From the NCBI GenBank assembly GCA_014376425.1, contig JACMRO010000324.1, positions 1 to 33,904 on the forward strand: 33,904 bases of DNA. Reading direction: 5' to 3'. Below, piece after piece: positions 17,345 to 25,730 of this stretch. A program made the position numbers and the translations under genes. A model generated the notes under the pieces. The model saw only the letters and a program-made list of their open reading frames with translations, made no database searches and had not been told where the DNA came from. Every line of letters begins with the position of its first letter. The first letter of the stretch is position 1. The stretch comes from Rubritepida sp. (GTDB lineage Bacteria; Pseudomonadota; Alphaproteobacteria; Acetobacterales; Acetobacteraceae).

Positions 17345-20119
17345 TCAGCCCCCTGCCGCGCCTGTTGAGATCGGGCTTCTGCGGGATCGCCATCCGCTCA
17401 GAGCTTTTACAAATTCAACTACAAAGACCGGCGTTACTGCCCCCGCCATCACCACGCCCCAATCGCTCCAAGATAGTGCAACCGTCTTCAGCACCTCGCG
17501 CAGCAGCGGCACCTCGACTGCGGCGACCTGCAGGGCCATGCAGATGCCGGTAGCGCCCCAGAGCCAGCCATTCGTGAACAGCCGCGATGTCAACGCCGAG
17601 CGGGTACGAGACCGCGCGCTGAAGGCGTGCAACACCTGCGCCATGGCCAGGGTCATGAATGCAATGGTAACAGCGTGGCGCAGCCCTTCGCCCTCCGTCC
17701 CATACCAGCGCATCCCCACCGCGAATGCCGCGAGTGTGCAGCCGGCAATCAAGGCACCCTGCCAGACGATGAGCCAGCCAAAGGCAGGGGTCATCAGCGG
17801 TTCGGCCGGATCGCGCGGTGGGCGGCGCATGACATCCGGCGCAGAGGGTTCCAGCGCCAGGGCCATCGCCGGGAAGATGTCGGTGACGAGGTTCAGCCAT
17901 AGGATCTGCATGACCCCCAGCGGCAGTGGCCAGCCAAGCAGGATGGCGGCGCCGACGGTTACGATCTCCGCGAAGTTGCAGGAGAACAGGTAATGGATGA
18001 AGCGCAGGATATTGTGGACGATCACCCTTCCCTGCTCGACCGCCGAGACGATGGTCGCGAAATTATCGTCGGTGATGACCATGGCCGATGCACCCTTGGC
18101 GACCTCGGTGCCGCGGATGCCCATGGCAATGCCGATGTCGGCCTGGCGTAACGCCGGCGCATCGTTCACCCCGTCGCCGGTCATCGCCACCACCTCGCCG
18201 CTGCGCTGCAGCGCCTCGACGATCCGTAGCTTGTTCTCGGGCGAGACACGGGCGAACACCGCGGTCTCGTTCGCCAACTTCATCCAACCAGCGTCATCGA
18301 GGTTGGCCAGCGCACTGCCATGCACGGCCTGTAACGGCTTGCCCTGCCGGTCGATGTGGAGCCCAAGTTGGCGCCCGATCTCGGCGGCCGTGGCAAGCTG
18401 GTCGCCGGTGATCATGACCACGCGCAGGCCAGCCTCGCGGCAGTGGGCGATGCTGGCGATCACCTCGTCGCGCAGTGGATCGATCATGCCGACGAAGCCC
18501 ACGAAAGTCAGGCCGCGGGTCAGATCGGCATCCTCGAACCCATCGGGCAGATCGCGAAAAGCCAACCCCAGCACGCGCAGCGCGCCGCCCGCCAACGCCT
18601 CGTTCGTAGCGCGTGCCTGCCGCATCGCCTCCTCGGTCATGGCAGTCTCGCCGTCAGGTCCCAGCACCGCAGTGCAGGCGGCCAGCACACTGCCCGGCGC
18701 GCCCTTCGCATAGGCCACGGTGCCGCTGCCGGGCGTGGTGTGCACCGTCACCATCAGCATGGTCTCGCTGCTGAAGGGCAGTTCGCGGATGCGCGGATAT
18801 TCAGCGTGCAGCGTGTCGCTATCGAGACCTGCCTTCTCGGCGGCAATGATCAATGCCGCTTCGGTGGGATCGCCCAGGATACTGACGGCATCGCCGCCGC
18901 GGTCGATCTTCGCGTCGTTGCACAAGGCGCCGATGCGCAAGGCCAGGCTCAGCGGCTCCACCTCGATATCGCGCCCATCGACCTGGAACAGACCCTTCGC
19001 GACATAACCGGTACCGGTCACATCCACGCGCAGTTCGCCCAGGGTTAGCGCACGCACGGTCATCTCGTTGCGCGTCAACGTCCCCGTTTTGTCGGTGCAG
19101 ATCACGGTCGTCGAGCCCAGCGCCTCGACCGCCGGGAGCTGGCGTACCAGGGCGCCCATGCGGGCCATGCGCTGCATGCCCACCGCCAGCGTCATGGTGG
19201 TAACCGCGAGGAGCCCTTCGGGTACCGCGGCGATCGCTAGTGAAATGCCGACTTCCACCATAAACAAAAGCTCATTGCCGCGTAGCCATCCGATCATGAC
19301 GATGACGACGCACAGCACGAGCACGATGACGAGCAAGGCGCGGCTGAGTTCGGCGAGCTTGGCTTCCAGCGGCGTGCCATGCGCCGCCACGCCCTCGATC
19401 AGCGTGCCGATCCGGCCCATTTCGGTCTGCGCACCAGTGGCGGTTACGATGCAATGGCCGCGCCCATCGGTGACAGCCGTCCCCATGTGAACCATGTTGC
19501 TTTGGTCGCCGAGCGCCATCTGCGCATCGGCCAGCGTGGCGGCGGATTTCGGAACGGGCAGGGATTCGCCAGTCAGCGCCGCCTCATCCAGCTGCAACTG
19601 CACATCCTGGATAACGCGACCATCGGCCGGCACGCGGTCGCCGGCGGCTAGCACAACGACGTCACCCGGCACAAGCTCCTGCGCGGGGATCTCGTGCGCT
19701 TCACCTTCGCGCAGCACGTGGGCGGTGGCGATCGACTGGCTGCGCAGGGCGGCCAGTGCGCTCGCCGCCTTCCATTCGGTCGCGAAGCCGATGGCGGCGT
19801 TCAACAGGATCACCACCAGGATGGCCAGTGCTTCCGCCACATCACCAAGTGCGAGCGCCACGCCCGCGGCCGCCACCAGCAGGCCGACCATGAGGTTGGC
19901 GAACTGCCGGCCGAGCAAGGCAAGGATCGAGCCTTGGCGAGCCTGTGGCAGCGCATTGGGGCCGTAGCGTGAGAGCCGCGCGGCCGCGTCCGCGCCACCC
20001 AGGCCGCGGTTCAGGTCGGTGTTCAACGCGGCCGCCACCTGCTCGGCGGACTGCGCGTGCCAGCTGGGTACAGTCCGTGGCTCACCCCTCTCAATTTCGG
20101 TGAGCGCCACTTCGTTCAC
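17345..20119 (-). CDS. P2-type cation (Ca2+-like) transporting ATPase
   Basis: A 924-residue P-type ATPase with an N-terminal cation-ATPase domain (AQSAEQVAAALNTDLNRGL), TGES at 183-186, PEGL at 300-303 in M4, the phosphorylated DKTGT at 343-347, and GDGVND near 645. The transport-site residues of SERCA-type pumps are largely kept: Glu in PEGL, Asn and Glu in SCNFAEIVTV (M5), and Asn, Thr and Asp in LNLVTDIFP (M6). This favours Ca2+ export, though Mn2+ or another divalent ion is possible. It starts with GTG at 20119, 27 bp after the CBS-BON stop, so the two genes form an operon. The C-terminal domain has about four further spans. The tail after SGWRSRRSP is short. Confidence 0.9.
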   Translation of the reverse strand: MNEVALTEIERGEPRTVPSWHAQSAEQVAAALNTDLNRGLGGADAAARLSRYGPNALPQARQGSILALLGRQFANLMVGLLVAAAGVALALGDVAEALAILVVILLNAAIGFATEWKAASALAALRSQSIATAHVLREGEAHEIPAQELVPGDVVVLAAGDRVPADGRVIQDVQLQLDEAALTGESLPVPKSAATLADAQMALGDQSNMVHMGTAVTDGRGHCIVTATGAQTEMGRIGTLIEGVAAHGTPLEAKLAELSRALLVIVLVLCVVIVMIGWLRGNELLFMVEVGISLAIAAVPEGLLAVTTMTLAVGMQRMARMGALVRQLPAVEALGSTTVICTDKTGTLTRNEMTVRALTLGELRVDVTGTGYVAKGLFQVDGRDIEVEPLSLALRIGALCNDAKIDRGGDAVSILGDPTEAALIIAAEKAGLDSDTLHAEYPRIRELPFSSETMLMVTVHTTPGSGTVAYAKGAPGSVLAACTAVLGPDGETAMTEEAMRQARATNEALAGGALRVLGLAFRDLPDGFEDADLTRGLTFVGFVGMIDPLRDEVIASIAHCREAGLRVVMITGDQLATAAEIGRQLGLHIDRQGKPLQAVHGSALANLDDAGWMKLANETAVFARVSPENKLRIVEALQRSGEVVAMTGDGVNDAPALRQADIGIAMGIRGTEVAKGASAMVITDDNFATIVSAVEQGRVIVHNILRFIHYLFSCNFAEIVTVGAAILLGWPLPLGVMQILWLNLVTDIFPAMALALEPSAPDVMRRPPRDPAEPLMTPAFGWLIVWQGALIAGCTLAAFAVGMRWYGTEGEGLRHAVTIAFMTLAMAQVLHAFSARSRTRSALTSRLFTNGWLWGATGICMALQVAAVEVPLLREVLKTVALSWSDWGVVMAGAVTPVFVVEFVKALSGWRSRRSPISTGAAGG

Positions 20120-20146
20120 CAGCGAGGGTGCCGGATGGACATCCTG

Positions 20147-20839
20147 CTAAAGGAGGCCACGCAGGATCAACGGCATGGGCTCCAGCCGGTCGTGAACAAC
20201 CGTCACGCCGGGAACGCCCCGCGCCAGAACCATCAGGCCTTCCCGCATCGCATCGGACCGGGCAAAGCCGTAGAGGGTGACCGCACCGCCTGAGACCTCG
20301 GGATACACCCAGTAGATGTCTACCCATGCCTGTTCGCGCATCGCGGAAATCAAGGCACGAAGGATGACGCCGTCATCGGTCTGAGTGCCGGTCTCAGCGG
20401 GCGCGCGGAGGATGGCCCGCAACAGGTCCGCGCGGCTGACGATCCCGACCAAGCGCCCGTCTTTGAGGACCGGGACACGGCGAATGCCATGCGTCTCCAT
20501 CAGCCGGGCAATCCGCTCGGCTGATTCTCCTTCCGTGACGGTGACCAAGGCGGCGGACATCACATCCCGCGCGCAGGCACCATGCGCCTTGGCGAAGCGC
20601 TGGATCAGAGGCTTGGTCGCGCCAAAGCTTTGCAGGAACCATGCAAATGGGCCGGGCGGCTCGTCCGCCAGGCGGCGAATCAGATCACCCTCGGTGACGA
20701 TGCCCAGCGGGACGCCCTGCGCATCCACCACAGGCACTGCCGAAATGCCGCGTGCAGCCAGCAATTCGGCCAAAGCCGTCACTGGCATTTCAGGCGGCAC
20801 GACGACCAGATTGGTCGACATCAACTCTTTCGCGATCAT
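20147..20839 (-). CDS. CBS-CBS-BON domain protein
   Basis: A 230-residue cytoplasmic protein with two CBS repeats (about 5-60 and 90-145; VVPPEMPVTALAELLAARGI, VTVTEGESAERIARLMETHG) and a BON domain at about 160-225 (ALISAMREQAWVDIYWVYPE, GAVTLYGFARSD). CBS pairs bind adenine nucleotides. BON domains bind membranes or phospholipid. There is no signal peptide. It is the first gene of a two-gene unit with the P2-type ATPase, so it may sense adenylate status and tune the pump or attach to the membrane (inference). Similar proteins are widespread in alphaproteobacteria, often as stress genes. Confidence 0.88.
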   Translation of the reverse strand: MIAKELMSTNLVVVPPEMPVTALAELLAARGISAVPVVDAQGVPLGIVTEGDLIRRLADEPPGPFAWFLQSFGATKPLIQRFAKAHGACARDVMSAALVTVTEGESAERIARLMETHGIRRVPVLKDGRLVGIVSRADLLRAILRAPAETGTQTDDGVILRALISAMREQAWVDIYWVYPEVSGGAVTLYGFARSDAMREGLMVLARGVPGVTVVHDRLEPMPLILRGLL

Positions 20840-21066
20840 TAAACCTCCCGATGGGTTGCCGTAACCGGCCCTGTCACCGCTTAAATCGTGACCTGATGGA
20901 TCGCCACCACGGGTTGAGCACGGCGCGTATGAAGAATTGTCTCAGGGGTAAACGCGCGGTGAAGCCGGATCGGTAACCTACCGGCGTATATCTTTTTCGC
21001 GGGCGCGCCGCGTCAATCACAGGCTTTCCGCGGCGCCGCCAACCATCTACCCGGATTGCGGGGCAT
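20840..21066. promoter_or_regulatory. Upstream region of the CBS-BON / ATPase pair
   Basis: About 230 bp hold no gene and must include the minus-strand promoter of the CBS-BON gene. No confident -35/-10 pair or operator was identified. Confidence 0.35.
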
Positions 21067-21240
21067 TCAATCGGGTTCTCCCAGTCCCGCTTCGGTCGAA
21101 AACCCGGTCATCGTCTCGGGCGCGAACAGCGCGCGGCGCAGTTTTGGCGTGCTGGTGGTCCAGGCCGATTGGGCCGCGTGCAGCAGCGTGGGGTTGCGCG
21201 CGACCAACCGCTTCGCTCTGGCGCCAGTCCCGCAAAACCC
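21067..21240 (-). pseudogene. Orphan C-terminal coding fragment after arsJ
   Basis: One minus-strand frame reads as plausible protein (AKRLVARNPTLLHAAQSAWT, then LRRALFAPETMTGFSTEAGL) and stops at TGA 21067-21069. It has no proper start. The only candidate is a TTG that would give about 46 residues. It begins right after the arsJ stop but in another frame. It may be the end of a gene whose front was deleted when the arsenic block was joined here. I do not recognise the family. Confidence 0.3.
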
Positions 21241-21241
21241 G

Positions 21242-22471
21242 TCAGGCTGCTTTGGCGATTACGGTTTCGCGCGTGGGCAAGGAAAGCGTCAGGAGCCAGC
21301 AAATGGCAAGCATCAGGGCCGAGCCGACCAGGCAGGCGGTGAGACCGGCCCAGGCATAGAGCAGGCCGGAAAGCAGTGTGCCGGCGAAGCGCCCGGCCGC
21401 GTTGGCGGCGTAGTAAAAGCCCACATCCTCCGCAGCCTTTTCGCTGCCGGCGTAAGCCAGCACGAGGTAGGAATGGACCGAGGAGTTCACCGCGAAGGCG
21501 ACGCCGAACAGGCACAAGCCGATCGGTACCATGATGTCGGGCCTGGGCGCGCCGGCGACGATCAGGACCGCAAGGACAGCCGGGATGACGGCAAGCCCAA
21601 GCGACCAGAAGCGTGCCGCCGGCACCTCCGATGAGAGCCCATCGGCACTCTTGCGGATGACGGCCGGCGCGGCAGCCTGGATGACGCCGTAGCCGATGGT
21701 CCAGACTGCGAGGAAGCCGCCCACCATCGTGAAGGTCCAACCCGAAGCGTAGAGGAACACCGGCAGGCTGACGACGAACCAGACATCGCGCGCGCCGAAG
21801 AGGAACACGCGCGCGCCGGCCAGCAGGTTTACGCCGCGGTTCCTGGCGAATAATTCCTTGGCGGATTTCGACGCCTTCGCGCGCCCCATCAGAGGCGGCA
21901 GCGATAGCACGACCGCGACCAGTATCACGCCCAGCATGGCGGCCATGGCCCAGAGCGCGCCGCGGAAGCCCAGCGCCTCCAGCAGCAGCCCTCCGAGAAA
22001 GAAGCCCAGGCCTTTCATCGCGTTCTTGCTGCCGGTGAAGAAGGCCACCCAGCGGAACAGGCGGCCGGATGCGTCGCCCGCGGTAAGCTTGATGGCGGAT
22101 TTGCTCGCCGTCTTCGTCAAGTCCTTGGCGACGCCGCAAATCCCCTGCCCCAGCACCACCCAAGCCACCGACAGCGCCGCGTCCCAATCCGGCGACATGG
22201 CGGAGAGCAGCAGGAAGCCGAATATCTGCGTGGCCAGACCCACCGCCAGCATGCGCGCGATGCCGAAGCGCACCGCGAGCCAGCCGCCGATCAGATTGGC
22301 GCCGATCCCCGCCGCCTCGTAGAGCAGGAACAGCAACGCCAGGGTGAACGGGCTGTAGCCCAGGCGAAAGAAGTGCAGCAGCACCAGCATCCGCAATGCG
22401 CCGTCTGTCAGGGTGAACCCCCAATAGGCGGCGGTGACGATGGCGTAGTTGCGAGTGCCGGCGCTGCTCAT
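21242..22471 (-). CDS. arsJ: ArsJ, MFS exporter of 1-arseno-3-phosphoglycerate
   Basis: A 409-residue MFS protein with 11-12 spans that matches the ArsJ family: NYAIVTAAYWGFTLTDGALR at the N-terminus, LVLLHFFRLGYSPFTLALLF, GVAKDLTKTASKSAIKL, WVAFFTGSKNAMKGLGFFLG, and ARDVWFVVSLPVFLY. ArsJ pumps out 1-arseno-3-phosphoglycerate, which breaks down outside to arsenate, so net arsenate is expelled. The ATG at 22471 lies one base after the GAPDH stop, which marks tight coupling of maker and exporter. An in-frame start at 22537 lies inside the GAPDH gene and is not favoured. Confidence 0.95.
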   Translation of the reverse strand: MSSAGTRNYAIVTAAYWGFTLTDGALRMLVLLHFFRLGYSPFTLALLFLLYEAAGIGANLIGGWLAVRFGIARMLAVGLATQIFGFLLLSAMSPDWDAALSVAWVVLGQGICGVAKDLTKTASKSAIKLTAGDASGRLFRWVAFFTGSKNAMKGLGFFLGGLLLEALGFRGALWAMAAMLGVILVAVVLSLPPLMGRAKASKSAKELFARNRGVNLLAGARVFLFGARDVWFVVSLPVFLYASGWTFTMVGGFLAVWTIGYGVIQAAAPAVIRKSADGLSSEVPAARFWSLGLAVIPAVLAVLIVAGAPRPDIMVPIGLCLFGVAFAVNSSVHSYLVLAYAGSEKAAEDVGFYYAANAAGRFAGTLLSGLLYAWAGLTACLVGSALMLAICWLLTLSLPTRETVIAKAA

Positions 22472-22472
22472 C

Positions 22473-23516
22473 TCAGATCCCGACGCGCTCCATGTGGCAA
22501 GCCAGGTCCACCATGCGACAGGCATAACCCATCTCATTGTCGTACCAGGCGTACACCTTCAGGAGGGTGCCGTCGGTAACCATGGTGGAGAGCGCGTCGA
22601 CGATGGAACTGCGCGTATCGCGGGCATAATCCGCCGAGACGAGTGGCCGTTTCTCATAGCCCAGGATGCCGGCGAGCGGCCCGGTCGCAGCCTCGGCGAA
22701 TAGGGCGTTGACCTCCTCGGCCGTGGTCTCCCGCCGCATCTCGAAGACGCAGTCCGTGAGCGAGGCGTTCAGCACCGGGGCGCGCACGGCATGGCCGTTT
22801 AGCTTGCCCTTCAGTTCCGGATGGATCAGCGCGATCGCTGTCGCACTGCCGGTGGTCGTGGGCTGCAGGGACAGCATGGCCGAGCGCGCGCGGCGCAGAT
22901 CCTTGTGCGGCGCGTCCACGACGACGTTGGTGTTGGTGGGATTGTGGATTGTGGTGATCTGGCCGTGCCGGATGCCGATCGCCTCGTGCACCACCTTCAC
23001 CACGGGGGCCAGGCAGTTGGTGGTGCAGGAGGCGGCGGTGACGATGGCATGGCGCGCTGGGTCGTAGAGATGCTCGTTCACACCGACCACCACGTTCAGC
23101 ACGCTGTCGAACTTCACCGGTGCCGCGACCATGACGCGCTTGGCGCCGCGGTCGAGATGCCCCTGCAGGGCCTCGGGCGTGAGGAACTTGCCGGTGCAAT
23201 CCAGCACCAGATCGACACCCAGATCACCCCAGGGGATGTCCGCGGGCTTGGCCTGTTCCGAATAGCCCATGCGGTGGCCGCCAATGCGTATGGCGGCATC
23301 GCCTTCTGCCGCAATGTCCGCGCGCCAGCGGCCCTGCACGCTGTCGAATTCCAGCAGATGGGCAATCGCGGGGGCACCGCCCTTGATCTCGTTGAGGTGC
23401 ACGATGTCCAGCCGGTTGCCGGCCCGCGGGTCCTCTGCCTGGCGCTCCGCCGCACCCATCGCGGCCCGCAGCACGAGGCGCCCAATGCGGCCCATGCCGG
23501 AAATACCGACCCTCAT
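22473..23516 (-). CDS. gapdh (ars-linked): ArsJ-associated glyceraldehyde-3-phosphate dehydrogenase
   Basis: A 347-residue NAD-dependent GAPDH of the type paired with ArsJ. The N-terminal Rossmann motif GISGMGRIGRLVLRA is followed by the catalytic Cys164 in SCTTNCLAP, His191 in TTIHNPTNTN, and the substrate loop HKDLRRARSAMLSLQPTTTG. It uses arsenate in place of phosphate to form 1-arseno-3-phosphoglycerate, the ArsJ substrate. A good GGAGG lies seven bases before the ATG. It is placed 28 bp after the arsC stop and directly before arsJ. It is distinct from a housekeeping GAPDH by context. Its actual preference for arsenate cannot be read from the sequence. Confidence 0.93.
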   Translation of the reverse strand: MRVGISGMGRIGRLVLRAAMGAAERQAEDPRAGNRLDIVHLNEIKGGAPAIAHLLEFDSVQGRWRADIAAEGDAAIRIGGHRMGYSEQAKPADIPWGDLGVDLVLDCTGKFLTPEALQGHLDRGAKRVMVAAPVKFDSVLNVVVGVNEHLYDPARHAIVTAASCTTNCLAPVVKVVHEAIGIRHGQITTIHNPTNTNVVVDAPHKDLRRARSAMLSLQPTTTGSATAIALIHPELKGKLNGHAVRAPVLNASLTDCVFEMRRETTAEEVNALFAEAATGPLAGILGYEKRPLVSADYARDTRSSIVDALSTMVTDGTLLKVYAWYDNEMGYACRMVDLACHMERVGI

Positions 23517-23544
23517 GCCATGGCCTCCATTCCCATCAAGCCGC

Positions 23545-24333
23545 TCACCGGATCACCACATGCGGATCGGCCAGTTCAACGATGCGCGCTTTCAGCGAAA
23601 TACGGTCCAGCGAGGCGACGGGCAGGCTGATGAAGGCCTCCAGCCGGCGGCGCAATCCGGCATAAACTTCGTTGAGCAGGGTTGCGCACTCGGCCGTGCT
23701 GCCACTGAATTTCGATGGGTCCGGCAGCGGCCAGGCACCGGTGACGGTCGTCGTGCCGAAATCAGGGCAGAACTGCCCCTGGATCGTGTCACAAAGGGTG
23801 ATCACGAAGTCCATCTTCGGCGCAAAAGGGCCGGATAGTTCGTTCCAGGATTTCGAGCGGTACTCCGAGATATCGTGGCCAAGCGTGTTCAGCAGGGCCA
23901 TCACTTCCGGCAGAGGTCCCTCGGGCCGGGGGTCGGAACCGGCGGACCAGCCCTCGAAACGCGGCCGGCCGATCCTGTCGAGGATCGCTTCCGCCATGAT
24001 CGAGCGGGCGGAATTATGCGTGCAGAGAAACAGCACGTTAAAGGCTGGTTGGGACATGGTGTTTTTCTCCCGTGTGATGGTGTCGAGCATCCGGGCGAGG
24101 TCGCCGCAGCGGTCGGGTTCGCCGCCGCAGCAGGCCTCGGCCAGGAATGGGAGCAGGGCACGCAGACGCGCGAACTGCACCGCGTAGATCAGGCTGCGGC
24201 CCTGTCGCGTGGCAGCGATCAGCCCGGCCTGCTCCAGCGCCCGCAAATGGAAGGACAAGGTGGAGGACGGCACACCAAGTCGGGTCGCGACCTCTCCCGC
24301 CGCCGCCCACGACCAGCACGGACAGGCCCGCAA
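23545..24333 (-). CDS. arsRC: ArsR-ArsC fusion; ArsR N-terminus apparently disrupted
   Basis: One frame joins an ArsR-type repressor domain to a low-molecular-weight arsenate reductase. The ArsR part keeps the recognition helix (EVATRLGVPSSTLSFHLRAL) and a C-terminal CC-x6-C arsenite site (ACCGGEPDRC), but the first two helices are missing. The N-terminus MRACPCWSWAA is not ArsR-like and starts at a TTG. ArsC starts at about residue 93 (ATG at 24057, with GGGAG before it, so it can be made alone). It has CTHNSARS (Cys104, Arg110) and a second Cys pair in LCDTIQGQFCP, as in thioredoxin-coupled enzymes. ArsC reduces arsenate to arsenite. No ArsB or Acr3 arsenite pump is in the window. Confidence 0.85.
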   Translation of the reverse strand: MRACPCWSWAAAGEVATRLGVPSSTLSFHLRALEQAGLIAATRQGRSLIYAVQFARLRALLPFLAEACCGGEPDRCGDLARMLDTITREKNTMSQPAFNVLFLCTHNSARSIMAEAILDRIGRPRFEGWSAGSDPRPEGPLPEVMALLNTLGHDISEYRSKSWNELSGPFAPKMDFVITLCDTIQGQFCPDFGTTTVTGAWPLPDPSKFSGSTAECATLLNEVYAGLRRRLEAFISLPVASLDRISLKARIVELADPHVVIR

Positions 24334-24509
24334 AGTCGGCGGCCAGCGATATCGGATGAATGGACCTGGACACCTTCGAAGCCCTCTCGGCCAGGGAACG
24401 CGGGATGAAGGGGTAGCGCCAGGTCCCAGTCCCGGCTCGGCGCAGCCGATCGCGTAGGTTCTCGATTTTACGATGCCCGGCCCGATCCCGCCGTGTCCGA
24501 TGATGCCGT
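24334..24509. promoter_or_regulatory. Spacer between MFS gene and arsRC, with ArsR-like pieces
   Basis: This 176-bp stretch should carry the arsRC promoter if the gene has its own. On the minus strand just upstream of 24333 a second frame reads SLAADFAGLSVLVV, which resembles the second helix of an ArsR repressor, one frame off. On the plus strand at 24360 a frame reads MDLDTFEALSA, which looks like an ArsR N-terminus in the opposite direction. The spacer therefore seems to hold scrambled arsR sequence. Confidence 0.4.
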
Positions 24510-25730
24510 TCAGCGCCGCAGCGCCATCGGAATGAGCGGCAACACCAGTGCCGCGTTCACCAACGATGCGGCCAGCAGAACATAAAGCGTCCCCGAAGGC
24601 CCGAGCCCGGCCAGCAGCCAGGTTCCCAGCAGCGGCGCCACCGCGGTTGCCAGCAGCGTCGGCAATGCGAGGCGACCCATCAGGATCGCGTAACCTTCCC
24701 GTCCGAACATCGCCAGCGGCACGGTCCCGCGCGCGATCGAGCGGATGCCGCTGCCCATGCCGTAGAGGATGATGCCTGCAGCCGCGAGGCGACCATCGCC
24801 GGCCAATGCCAGGATGCCGATGGCCACCAATGCGGTGGATGCCACCAGGCTCCAGATCGGATGCGTTTTGCGGCCGAACACCATCTCCAGGATACGCCCG
24901 CCAACCTGGCTGGGCCCAATCAAAACGCCCAGACCGACGGCGGCTGCCAGGGTCAGCCCCTGCGCCTGCAGCAGGGCGGGTAACTGCACGGCGATTACCG
25001 TCATGGTCGCATAGGCCAGGGTGAAGCCCGCGGCGAGCAGCAGGAACGGGCCACGCTGGTCCGGGCGCAGACTGCTCCGGGGGGCTGCGCCGGCAAGGTT
25101 TGGCGCCGGTGTGCTGCGCGCCTCACGCGGCATGCCGAACAGATAGAGCGGCAGCACCACCACAATGTGAATGGCGGCGTAGGTCAGGCAGGTGCCGCGC
25201 CAACCGAGGGTTTCGGCCAGAATCGCGGTGAGCGGCCAGCAGACGGTGCTGGCGAAGCCGCCGAACAGCGTAACCTGGGTGATCGCCGGCCGCGCCGCCT
25301 CGCCATAGATCCGCCCGAGCGCCGAGAAAGCCGGATCGTAGAGGCCGGCGCCCATGCCGGCGCCGATGACCACCCAGGCGGCGATGAAAGCCGGCAGCGT
25401 CGGCGCCAGCCCCGCGCCGCACAGCCCCACGCCCATCAGCAGGGCGCTGGCAGCCAGCACCGGGCGGCCGCCATGCCCATCGATGAGGTGGCCGATGCGC
25501 GGCGAGATGATGCCCGAAACCAGCAGGCCCACGGAGAGGGCGCCGAACACCCAGGCGAGCGGCCATCCGGTATCGGTCACGATCGGGCCGGCCAGCAGCG
25601 ACAGCAGATAGTAGGTCGATCCCCAGGCGAGGATCTGAGCGACGCCGATCGCCGAGACCACCACCCAGCGCGGGCGCATGGATGCGGGTTCGCCCGTGCT
25701 GTCGCGCCTGAAGTCGCTGGCGCTGCTCAC
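24510..25730 (-). CDS. MFS transporter of the arsenic block
   Basis: A 406-residue MFS protein with 12 predicted spans. It has a normal MFS layout with the first-half loop motif GHLIDGHGGRPVLAASALLM. Its neighbours are an ArsO-like flavoprotein before it and arsRC after it. It starts with GTG at 25730, overlapping the TGA of the flavoprotein's restored frame (GTGA), which indicates an originally coupled pair. The substrate is unknown. An arsenical (arsenite or an organoarsenical made by the flavoprotein) is a guess from context. It is not ArsJ, ArsB or Acr3. Confidence 0.82.
   Translation of the reverse strand: MSSASDFRRDSTGEPASMRPRWVVVSAIGVAQILAWGSTYYLLSLLAGPIVTDTGWPLAWVFGALSVGLLVSGIISPRIGHLIDGHGGRPVLAASALLMGVGLCGAGLAPTLPAFIAAWVVIGAGMGAGLYDPAFSALGRIYGEAARPAITQVTLFGGFASTVCWPLTAILAETLGWRGTCLTYAAIHIVVVLPLYLFGMPREARSTPAPNLAGAAPRSSLRPDQRGPFLLLAAGFTLAYATMTVIAVQLPALLQAQGLTLAAAVGLGVLIGPSQVGGRILEMVFGRKTHPIWSLVASTALVAIGILALAGDGRLAAAGIILYGMGSGIRSIARGTVPLAMFGREGYAILMGRLALPTLLATAVAPLLGTWLLAGLGPSGTLYVLLAASLVNAALVLPLIPMALRR

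Noticed and set aside
21108..22424. Long minus-strand open frame of 438 codons over arsJ
   Set aside because: It overlaps arsJ in another frame, is Arg/Gly/Pro-rich without family motifs, and arises from GC-rich codon bias.
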